Position numbers and translations under genes: made by a program. Source: Alphaproteobacteria bacterium (GTDB taxonomy: Bacteria; Pseudomonadota; Alphaproteobacteria; Ferrovibrionales; Ferrovibrionaceae). Taken from it: a stretch of 64,000 bases of DNA. Below the pieces are notes generated by a model. It was not told where the DNA came from. It searched no databases and was given only the letters and a program-made list of their open reading frames with translations. Location of the stretch: contig JAFKFH010000018.1 of assembly GCA_017307375.1 (NCBI GenBank), forward strand, positions 62,001-126,000. Direction: 5' to 3'. Below, piece after piece: positions 57,694 through 64,000 of the stretch (the first letter of the stretch is position 1; every line of letters starts with the position of its first letter).

Positions 57694-57742
57694 CTTTTAC
57701 GCAGGACCAGCCGGGTCGTCAACCCGATTTGTGCAGTGCAGC
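57694..57742 (-). promoter_or_regulatory. Phasin promoter with TGC-rich repeats
   Basis: On the minus strand TTGACG and TAAAAG are spaced by 17 bases (57717-57722 and 57694-57699), a good sigma-70 promoter. TGCTGCACTGCA lies just upstream of the -35 box and a second TGCTGCA just downstream of the -10 box (about 57673-57680). Similar TGC-rich elements are bound by the repressor PhaR in alphaproteobacteria; PhaR binding is inferred. Confidence 0.6.
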
Positions 57743-57782
57743 AAGAAATGGATAATTGGACGACCCGCTATTTGCCGTCCAA

Positions 57783-58388
57783 TCAGGCAGCGCGGCGCCG
57801 CCCCTGCCAGCGGCTGGCGAAGGCTTCGGCGCTCTTCAAGCGCTTGTCCAGCACCGCCATCGTCCTGGCCATATCGACACTGTCGTCGTCGCGCCAGGTC
57901 TTGAGCACGTCGAGATAAACGAGGCCGAGGCCCTTGCGGCGGGCAATGCCGGCGAGCCCGCCGGAATCGAGGCCCGCGGCCTCCAGCATCCACATCAGGC
58001 TGCGCTGCAACCCCTTCAGGCCGGCACACAGCGCCAGCGGATCCCGCCGGGTATCGCGCCAGATCGCCGTCAGCGCCTGGCGATGCGGCGCCATCGCGTC
58101 GAACCGCCGCATGATCACCGCGAACAGCCGGTCGCGCGGACTGTCGCCGGCGGCGTCATCGTCAGGGCCGGGCAGCATCTGCTGGTCCATCCGTCGCTGG
58201 AAGTCGTCGAGCAGGGCCAGCTTGGTCGGATAGCGGCGCAAGACGTCGGACAGCGGCAGGCCAGCAGCCTGGGCGATATCGCCGAGGGTCAGCCCGGCCC
58301 AGCCTTGCGCGGCGGCCAGGTCCATCGCGGTATCGACCGCGTCGCGGCCGGCGGGTTCTGCGGGCTGCGCGGGGGTGTCGCTGGCCAT
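57783..58388 (-). CDS. TetR family regulator (COQ9-like C-terminus)
   Basis: 201 residues. The helix-turn-helix is at about 30-60 (LTLGDIAQAAGLPLSDVLRRYPTK). The C-terminal half has HRQALTAIWRDTRRDP and RSLMWMLEAAGLDSGG, a pattern seen in the COQ9-related TetR group. The target is not known. It lies upstream of the phasin gene on the same strand and may affect polyhydroxybutyrate genes, but this is a guess from position. Confidence 0.82.
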   Translation of the reverse strand: MASDTPAQPAEPAGRDAVDTAMDLAAAQGWAGLTLGDIAQAAGLPLSDVLRRYPTKLALLDDFQRRMDQQMLPGPDDDAAGDSPRDRLFAVIMRRFDAMAPHRQALTAIWRDTRRDPLALCAGLKGLQRSLMWMLEAAGLDSGGLAGIARRKGLGLVYLDVLKTWRDDDSVDMARTMAVLDKRLKSAEAFASRWQGRRRAA

Positions 58389-58476
58389 GGCAAACCTCCT
58401 CGACGGTGATCACCGGCCCAATAGATAGGGCGGAACCGGGCGGATGCCCAGTGCCGCCAGTCGATTTTTCCGGCCC

Positions 58477-59184
58477 TCAGTCCCCCCGCCAGGCCCGCGC
58501 GGTCGCCGCGCTCAAGGTTTCGCGCAGCGGCGCGGCTTCCGGCAGCTTGCCCTGCGGGCGGCTCGAAAGCGCCCGCAGATCCGTCCCGGCCCCGTAGAGC
58601 GCATTGTTGCGGGGCAGATCGACCGAAGTCGAGGTCGCACCGAGCGCGCCGCCGGCGAACAGCCCCTCGCCCTCGGTCACCATCAGCACGTCGATGCCGG
58701 TCGCGGCCGAACCCGAGGCCGCGGCGCCGACACCGAGGTCGGCCAGCGCGACCGAGGTGGTGCCGCCGACATTGATCGAACCGTCCAGCAGGCGCTTGGT
58801 ACCGCCGTCGGCCATGATGGCAAGCACGCCGGCCGAGACCTGGGCGCCGGCCTGGAACCCGATCGAGGTGGTCGACAGGGTGATCACGATCGGGTCGCTC
58901 CAGTCGGTGCCGTGGCGCACGAGCAGGACGCCGCGGCCATCCTCGCCGGCAATGATGAAGCCGCCCCGCTTCAGTTCCGGAAAGATCGCAACCGCACGGG
59001 CACCGCCCAGCAGGTTGCGCAGCGCGCTCCAGCGGGCATCGTCGATGAAATGCTTCAACGCCCCGTTGGCCTTGCCAATCAGCGCCACGGCATCGGCGCG
59101 ATCATCGGCGCGCACCGGCCCGGTCGCCAGCGCCACGGGCAAAGACAACAGCAAGGAGAGCGACAGGAGTGTACGGCGCAGCAT
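58477..59184 (-). CDS. SYLF domain (Ysc84-type) lipid-binding protein
   Basis: 235 residues with a signal peptide (1-26, ending PVRAD). The SYLF domain (about 60-225) contains the characteristic GGFIIAGEDGRGVL, IGFQAGAQVSAGVL and DVLMVTEGEGLFAGG stretches. The family binds phosphoinositides in eukaryotes; in bacteria the proteins are exported and their role is unknown. It is divergent from the PAS_5 gene at 59.3 kb. Confidence 0.88.
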   Translation of the reverse strand: MLRRTLLSLSLLLSLPVALATGPVRADDRADAVALIGKANGALKHFIDDARWSALRNLLGGARAVAIFPELKRGGFIIAGEDGRGVLLVRHGTDWSDPIVITLSTTSIGFQAGAQVSAGVLAIMADGGTKRLLDGSINVGGTTSVALADLGVGAAASGSAATGIDVLMVTEGEGLFAGGALGATSTSVDLPRNNALYGAGTDLRALSSRPQGKLPEAAPLRETLSAATARAWRGD

Positions 59185-59288
59185 CGCGGTTCAGGGCCTT
59201 TCACAGCGATCCGAAGACGGCGGCAGCGTAACACGCCGCACTCCGGCGCCAATGCCAATACCGCGGCGATGTGCTACTATTACGCGAG

Positions 59289-59834
59289 ATGACACAAAGC
59301 CACGTCGCGACGCCCAGCCGCTGGGCCGATATCCTCGCCTTTACTGCCTACTGGCAGGGAAAACGTCCCGCCGACGGGCGGCTGCCGGGCCGCGCCGACC
59401 TTGACCCGCTGGAGATGAAGCCCTGGCTCGGCCACCTGTCGATTCTCGAGGTTGTCGATGGCGGTCGCGACTTCGTCTTCCGTCTCTACGGAACCGACCT
59501 GGCCGAGGCCGTGGGCTTCGACATGACGGGCAAGAGCGCGGCCGACTATCCCGGCGCGCGCAGCCAGGTCCTGGTCAGGACCTATCGCGCGGCGATTGCC
59601 GCCCGGCGCCCGTTGCTGTCCGCCTTCGTCGTCCGCTTCGCCGGCCGTATCGTCATGCCGGCCTGGGAACGGGTGGTGGCCCCGCTGGCCAGCGACGGCA
59701 ACACGGTCGACAAGCTGATCGTGCTGGCCTACCGGGTCGGGCTGGAGGGCGATATCGCCGCCTATCTGGCGGCGGCTGAGGCGGCCGAAGCCGCCGTCGC
59801 GGTGGTCGACGACCCGCCGGTCGAGTGGTTGTAG
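59289..59834 (+). CDS. PAS_5 family protein (copy 2 of 3)
   Basis: 181 residues. It shares the pattern of copy 1: TAYWQGKRPADGRLPGRADLD, seen as YWQGKRPADGRLPGRADL, then LEMKPWLGHLSILEVVDGG and DFVFRLYG. It has a 30-residue C-terminal extension rich in Ala and Val. ATG 59289 was chosen over a GTG 18 bases upstream; neither has a strong ribosome-binding site. No output domain, so partners are needed. Confidence 0.82.
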   Translation: MTQSHVATPSRWADILAFTAYWQGKRPADGRLPGRADLDPLEMKPWLGHLSILEVVDGGRDFVFRLYGTDLAEAVGFDMTGKSAADYPGARSQVLVRTYRAAIAARRPLLSAFVVRFAGRIVMPAWERVVAPLASDGNTVDKLIVLAYRVGLEGDIAAYLAAAEAAEAAVAVVDDPPVEWL

Positions 59835-59869
59835 GCGGCGCAGCCTGGGCGTGGCCTGGCTGCGCCGCC
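59834..59869. terminator. Bidirectional terminator hairpin between PAS_5 and dctP
   Basis: GGCGGCGCAGCC pairs perfectly with GGCTGCGCCGCC (59834-59845 and 59858-59869) around a 12-base loop. It begins at the last base of the PAS_5 stop codon and ends six bases before the stop of the convergent dctP gene, so it can serve both transcripts. No T-run. Confidence 0.7.
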
Positions 59870-59874
59870 CCCGG

Positions 59875-60873
59875 TCACATCTTCTTGTAGGCGTCGATCA
59901 CGGCCTGGCCCGAAGCCCCGGCCTTCTTGATCCAATCCGCAGTGAGGCTTTCGCCGATCTTCTTGAAGCCGGCCTCCAGTTCCGGCGAGGGCGGGCCGAC
60001 GACCATGCCCTTCTCCTTGAACTGGGCGAGGTACCAGGCCGACTTCTCCTCCGCGACCTTGAGACCGCGGGCCTCGGCCTCGGCGGCGGCCTTCAGCACG
60101 CCCTCCTGGGTCGGCTTGTCGAGCGCCTCGAACGCCGCCTTGTTGACGAAGGTGATGTTGCGCGGCAGCCAGGCCTGGGTGTCGTAGAAGTATTTCAGCG
60201 ATTCCCAGACCTTGATGTCGTAGCCGGTGGCACCCGACGAGGCGAAGGAATCGACGACCCCGGTGGCCAGCGCCTGCGCGAGTTCGGCGGCCTGCACGGT
60301 CACCGCCTGGGCGCCGACCGCCTCGCCGATGCGCGCGGTGCCGACATTGTAGGCACGCCACTTCAGGCCCTTCATGTCGGCGGTCGACTTCAGTTCCTTC
60401 TTCGAATAGATGCCCTGCGGCGGCCAGGGCACCGAGAACAGGACGAGCAGGCCCTGCGCCTCGAGCTTCTTGGCGATCTCGGGCTTGGCCGCCTTCCACA
60501 GCTTGACCGAGTCCGGGAAACTCGTCGCCAGGAACGGCACGACGTCGACGCCGAACAGCGGATCCTCGTTCTCGTGGATCGACATCAGCACTTCGCCCAT
60601 CTGGGCCTGGCCGGTCATCACCGCCCGCTTGATCTCGGGCGCCTTGAACAGCGAGGCGTTGGCATGGACGGTGATGGCGAGCTTGCCGCCGGTCGCCGCC
60701 TCGACGTCCTTGGCGAACTGCACCAGGTTCTCGGAATGGAAGTTGTCGGCCGGATAGGCGGCCGGCAGGTTCCACTTGGCCTGGGCCAGCGCCGGGCCGG
60801 CAGCGGCCAGCAGGGCCACGGCGGCACCGGCCAGGGCGACGGCGACACGCGCCTTGGTCAAACGAGCAATCAT
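59875..60873 (-). CDS. TRAP transporter DctP-type solute-binding protein
   Basis: 332 residues. A signal peptide (1-31, ending PALAQ) precedes the DctP domain with the conserved MKGLKWRAYN (arginine binds the carboxylate) and AFEALDKPTQEGVLKAA. The protein captures an organic acid in the periplasm and passes it to DctQM. It is the last gene of the operon dctQ-dctM-dctP, 33 bases after dctM. The ligand is probably a C4-dicarboxylate or sugar acid, but cannot be named. Confidence 0.93.
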   Translation of the reverse strand: MIARLTKARVAVALAGAAVALLAAAGPALAQAKWNLPAAYPADNFHSENLVQFAKDVEAATGGKLAITVHANASLFKAPEIKRAVMTGQAQMGEVLMSIHENEDPLFGVDVVPFLATSFPDSVKLWKAAKPEIAKKLEAQGLLVLFSVPWPPQGIYSKKELKSTADMKGLKWRAYNVGTARIGEAVGAQAVTVQAAELAQALATGVVDSFASSGATGYDIKVWESLKYFYDTQAWLPRNITFVNKAAFEALDKPTQEGVLKAAAEAEARGLKVAEEKSAWYLAQFKEKGMVVGPPSPELEAGFKKIGESLTADWIKKAGASGQAVIDAYKKM

Positions 60874-60906
60874 CGAATCCTCTCCCCTTGTTGAAGCCTT
60901 GCAGTC

Positions 60907-62211
60907 TCAGCCGAACGCGAGGTCCGGCAGGATGGTGACGATCTGCGGAAACACGGTGATGATGGCGACCGCCGCGACCAGCAGGAAGAAGAACGGCAGG
61001 GCGGCCTTGGCCACCGTGTTGGAATCCTTGCCCGACATGGTCTGCAGCACGAACAGGTTGAAGCCGACCGGCGGCGATACCTCGGCCATCTCCACGACCA
61101 GCACGAGGAAAATGCCGAACCAGACGAGGTCGAAGCCGGCCTGCTTGACCATCGGGATGACGACGGTGGTGGTCAGCACGATCATCGAAATGCCGTCGAG
61201 CGCGGTACCCAGCACGATGTACATGACCGTCAGCGCCGCGATCAGGCCATAGGGTCCCAGATGCAGCGAATCGACCCAGCTCGCCAGCGCGGCCGGGATG
61301 CCGGTATAGCCCATCGAGATCGACATGAACGAGGCGCCGGCCAGGATCAGCATGATCATGCAGGTGATGCGGGTCGCCCCCATCACGCTGGCCCAGAACG
61401 CCTCCCAGCTCAGCGCCTTCTGCCACCAGGCGATGGCGAGCGAGCCGGCCACACCCCAGGCGGCGCATTCGGTGGCCGTGGCCCAGCCGAACAGCAGCGA
61501 GACGAAGACCAGCGTGATCAGCGCCAGGCACGGGATGAGATTCAGCGACTCCTTCAGCTTTTCGCCGAAGCTGCGCCGCGGCTCGGCCGGCGGGGTCTTC
61601 CCCGGATTGAGCAGCGACCAGACGATGATGTAGCCGGAATAGAGCGCCATCACCAGGAAGCCCGGCAGGAAGCCGGCCAGGAAGACCTGGATGATCGAGA
61701 CGTTGGCCGCCACCGCGTAGACCACCATGGTGATCGAGGGCGGAATCAGGATGCCGAGCGTGCCGGCACCGGCAAGCGAGCCGAGCGAGACGGTCTGGTC
61801 ATAGCCGCGCTTGTTCAATTCGGGCAGCGCGATCTTGGCGACGGTGGCGCAGGTTGCCGCCGACGAGCCGGAAACCGAACCGAACAGGCCGCAGGCCAGC
61901 ACGTTGACATGCATCAGCCGGCCGGGCAGCCAGTTCAGCCAGGGGGCGAGCCCCCTGAACATCTCTTCCGACAATCGGGTGCGGAAAAGAATCTCGCCCA
62001 TCCAGATGAACAACGGCAGCGCAGCCAGCGTCCACGAGGCCGAATTGCCCCAGACCGTCGTCGCCAGCACCGAGCCGGCGGGAATGCCCCCGCCGACGAA
62101 CTGCATGCCGACCCAGCCGCAGGCCATCAGGGCGATGGCGATCCAGACACCGCCGGCCAGCAGCAGGATGAGGAAGCCCAGCAGCAGGGCGGAAATCTCG
62201 AGCATTTCCAT
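60907..62211 (-). CDS. TRAP transporter large permease (DctM)
   Basis: 434 residues with about 12 membrane segments, including LGILIPPSITMVVYA and SPPVGFNLFVLQTMSG-type motifs of DctM. It forms the translocation path and drives uptake with sodium. ATG 62211 is four bases after the dctQ stop, so the permease subunits are translated together. The second TRAP permease of the window (3.9-6.0 kb) is of a different, fused type. Confidence 0.94.
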   Translation of the reverse strand: MEMLEISALLLGFLILLLAGGVWIAIALMACGWVGMQFVGGGIPAGSVLATTVWGNSASWTLAALPLFIWMGEILFRTRLSEEMFRGLAPWLNWLPGRLMHVNVLACGLFGSVSGSSAATCATVAKIALPELNKRGYDQTVSLGSLAGAGTLGILIPPSITMVVYAVAANVSIIQVFLAGFLPGFLVMALYSGYIIVWSLLNPGKTPPAEPRRSFGEKLKESLNLIPCLALITLVFVSLLFGWATATECAAWGVAGSLAIAWWQKALSWEAFWASVMGATRITCMIMLILAGASFMSISMGYTGIPAALASWVDSLHLGPYGLIAALTVMYIVLGTALDGISMIVLTTTVVIPMVKQAGFDLVWFGIFLVLVVEMAEVSPPVGFNLFVLQTMSGKDSNTVAKAALPFFFLLVAAVAIITVFPQIVTILPDLAFG

Positions 62212-62215
62212 CGGG

Positions 62216-62773
62216 TCAGACCCCGCTCTGCACGGCGCGCTCGACCGCTTCCTCGGCGGTCTGCGGCGGCGGCTTCTCGTAGCGCGGCTCGCCGCCCATG
62301 ACGACGTGGACGAACTCGTCGACGAAGGCGATCATCAGGATCACCAGGCCGCCGGCATAGCCGAGTTGCGGGATCCACAGCGGCACCGCCAGCACGCCCT
62401 GGGCCATGTCGTTGAAGCGATAGGACATCCAGGTCATCTGCACGGCGTGCCAGGCGAAGAACCCGACGAAGCCCAGCCCGATGATCAGCGACGCGATCTC
62501 GAACACGCGGCGCGAGCGGCCGGAGAACCGGTCGATCAGCAGGCCGACGCGGATCATCTCGCCCGACTTGAAGGTATGGGCGAGCCCCAGGAACGCCGAG
62601 GCCGCCATGCACCAGGCGACGAAGTCGTCGCCGGCCGGCACGTTGAGACCGACCTCGCGCCCCAGCGACATCACCATCATCAGCAGGAAGATCGCGACCA
62701 GGAAGGCCCCCGCCAACCAGCCGGATACAAGATAAATGCGGTCGAGCGTCGACCGCAGAATCGAACCCATCAT
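62216..62773 (-). CDS. TRAP transporter small permease (DctQ)
   Basis: 185 residues with four membrane segments and the conserved WCMAASAFLGLAHTFKSGEMIRV, here seen as LGLAHTFKSGEMIRV. DctQ supports the large subunit and stabilises it. It is the first gene of the operon; a short spacer (62774-62918) separates it from the divergent PAS_5 gene and must hold the promoter of both. Confidence 0.92.
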   Translation of the reverse strand: MMGSILRSTLDRIYLVSGWLAGAFLVAIFLLMMVMSLGREVGLNVPAGDDFVAWCMAASAFLGLAHTFKSGEMIRVGLLIDRFSGRSRRVFEIASLIIGLGFVGFFAWHAVQMTWMSYRFNDMAQGVLAVPLWIPQLGYAGGLVILMIAFVDEFVHVVMGGEPRYEKPPPQTAEEAVERAVQSGV

Positions 62774-62918
62774 CGTGAATGCCCCCTTTATTGCCGACAG
62801 AGTGCGACGGCGACGGGGTCAATGCAATAACCACGCCGGGGTTGTGGATTGGATTTGTCGGCACCCGGGATCCGTGCCAGCCTTCACCGAGCGGGATGAG
62901 TTGGAGGGCAGGATTACG

Positions 62919-63443
62919 GTGTCGTCGCCCCTCGATGCGGTCCGGGACGGTCCGGTCACGCTGGATGTTGAGGACTATAGCCTGCTGTCGCCGTTCCTGG
63001 GCGGGTTCGCACGGTACTGGGAGGCGCGCCGGCGCGGCCGCGACATTCCCGACCGCGCCGACCTCGATGTCCTCGACCTCAAGCCCTGGCTGGGCTGGAT
63101 CAACGTGCTGGACGTGATCGACCAGGGCGAGGATTTCCGCTACCGCGTCTTCGGGACGCATCATGTGGCGCGGCTGGGTGCCGATCTGACCGGCCAGCGC
63201 GCGAGCGAGACCAAGCTGGCGGTGCGCGCCAACTTCACCCGCTTCCTGGGCCGGATCATCGCCGCCCGCCGGCCGGTGCTGACCGTCGTCAACCAGAAGA
63301 ACCTGGACAGCGACCACGTCTACGAATGGCGGCGGCTGGGCGTGCCGCTGACCCGCGGCGGGACGGCGGTCGATACGATCATGGTGCTGGCCGAGGCCGG
63401 CGACCTGACGCTTGTCGCCGCCGGCCCGGTCCTGAGCGCCTGA
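62919..63443 (+). CDS. PAS_5 family protein (copy 3 of 3)
   Basis: 174 residues from GTG 62919, with GGAGGGCAGG in front. It shares the pattern of the other copies: ARYWEARRRGRDIPDRADLDVLD, seen as YWEARRRGRDIPDRADLD, then LKPWLGWINVLDVIDQGEDF and YRVFG. An extra N-terminal stretch of about 25 residues precedes the domain. It is divergent from the DctPQM operon, so it may sense the transported acid or its pathway; that link is only positional. Confidence 0.83.
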   Translation: MSSPLDAVRDGPVTLDVEDYSLLSPFLGGFARYWEARRRGRDIPDRADLDVLDLKPWLGWINVLDVIDQGEDFRYRVFGTHHVARLGADLTGQRASETKLAVRANFTRFLGRIIAARRPVLTVVNQKNLDSDHVYEWRRLGVPLTRGGTAVDTIMVLAEAGDLTLVAAGPVLSA

Positions 63444-63449
63444 GCCCGG

Positions 63450-64000
63450 TCAGCCGGCGCCGATCGCGTGGACGATCACCTCGGCAGCGCGGATGCAGCG
63501 CGCGCGGTCGACATCGAGGTGGGTGGCGACCCGGATGGTGCGAGGCGCGAAGGCAGCGAGCAGCACGCCTTCGGCGCGGGCACGCGCCACCACCGTCGCG
63601 GCATCGGGGGCCGTGTCGGCCAGATGGAAGACGACGATGTTGGTCTGGACGGTCGCCGGATCGAGGATGACGCCGGGCACCCCGGCGAGGCCCTCGGCGA
63701 TCGCCCGGGCGTTGGCGTGATCGTCGCCCAGCCGGTCCAGGTGGTGGTCGAGCGCATGGAGGCCGGCGGCCGCCAGGATGCCGGCCTGGCGCAAGGCGCC
63801 GCCGAACATGCGCCGCGCCCGCACGCCCCGGGCCATGTCGGCGCGGGTGCCGGCGAGAACGCTGCCGACCGGACAGCCCAGCCCCTTGGACAGCGCCACC
63901 GAAACCATGTCGGCCGGCGCGGCCAGCTCGGCAAGGCTGATGCCCGTCGCGGCGGCGACATTGAAGAGTCGCGCGCCGTCGAGATAGACGCCGAGGCCGC
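63450..64000 (-). CDS. Threonine aldolase family protein, N-terminus beyond the window
   Basis: The visible 182 C-terminal residues belong to the PLP-dependent beta-eliminating lyase family. YLDGARLFNVAAA holds the Asp and Arg that bind PLP, and SKGLGCPVGSVLAG holds the lysine that forms the internal aldimine. These enzymes split threonine or allo-threonine to glycine and acetaldehyde. Family members have about 340 residues, so the first half is outside. Convergent with the PAS_5 gene, six bases apart. Confidence 0.92.
   Translation of the reverse strand, partial: GLGVYLDGARLFNVAAATGISLAELAAPADMVSVALSKGLGCPVGSVLAGTRADMARGVRARRMFGGALRQAGILAAAGLHALDHHLDRLGDDHANARAIAEGLAGVPGVILDPATVQTNIVVFHLADTAPDAATVVARARAEGVLLAAFAPRTIRVATHLDVDRARCIRAAEVIVHAIGAG

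Overview
The window is a GC-rich, gene-dense stretch of bacterial chromosome, very probably from an alphaproteobacterium (Rhodospirillales-like). The pointers are the gene orders comF-grxC, sppA-ihfB-lapA and PPIase-argJ-mutT, the phasin gene, the PAS_5 and DUF4169 families, and two TRAP transport systems. The taxonomic call is inference; no rRNA or taxonomic marker is present. About 77 protein genes (two cut by the window edges, one frameshifted, one reduced to a fragment) and one tRNA-Arg(CCG) can be supported. I see no phage, insertion sequence, CRISPR array or origin. No gap between supported features exceeds about 255 bases.

Region by region. 1-12.0 kb: glutaredoxin (cut by the edge), ComF, methyltransferase, histidine phosphatase, DMT exporter, a TAXI-type TRAP transporter with DUF1850 partner, MipA-like outer-membrane protein, MATE pump, and a PPIase-argJ-mutT run. 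12-20.8 kb: an Mla/Pqi-type lipid-transport operon (permease, ATPase, MCE protein, lipoprotein), ornithine cyclodeaminase-like enzyme, lapA-ihfB-sppA, a zinc-finger protein, an orphan ABC ATPase and two unknown genes, the first behind a sigma-54-like promoter. 20.9-22.1 kb: tRNA-Arg followed by a decayed TacA/TacT-type toxin-antitoxin locus, the clearest sign of past gene flux. 22.1-30.7 kb: regulator-plus-target pairs (XRE/DUF2975, LysR/6-oxocamphor hydrolase-like crotonase, TetR/MFS, LysR/quinone oxidoreductase), several with inverted-repeat operators. 30.9-38.5 kb: Cache-GGDEF cyclase, MarR/FUSC pair, DUF4142 protein, frameshifted GST, and a two-gene unit of unknown function. 38.7-44.8 kb: an iron-uptake locus (ECF sigma, FecR, TonB transducer receptor, three inner-membrane proteins). 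44.9-51 kb: serine hydrolase, aldo-keto reductase, GST, PAS_5 protein, FAD-linked dehydrogenase, pentapeptide protein. 51-55 kb: MarR, OmpR-type regulator and a histidine kinase that lacks the phospho-acceptor histidine, then a long pentapeptide-repeat protein. 55-64 kb: enoyl-CoA hydratase, LysR, CsaA, phasin, TetR, SYLF protein, two more PAS_5 proteins around a DctPQM TRAP operon, and a threonine aldolase cut by the edge.

Most of the window is ordinary chromosome. The most unusual items are the kinase with Ala in place of the H-box His, the unrecognised HTH/unknown operon at 36.6-38.5 kb, the decayed toxin-antitoxin locus with its intact palindromic operator, three PAS_5 paralogues in 16 kb, and a hairpin that buries the ribosome-binding site of an enoyl-CoA hydratase gene.
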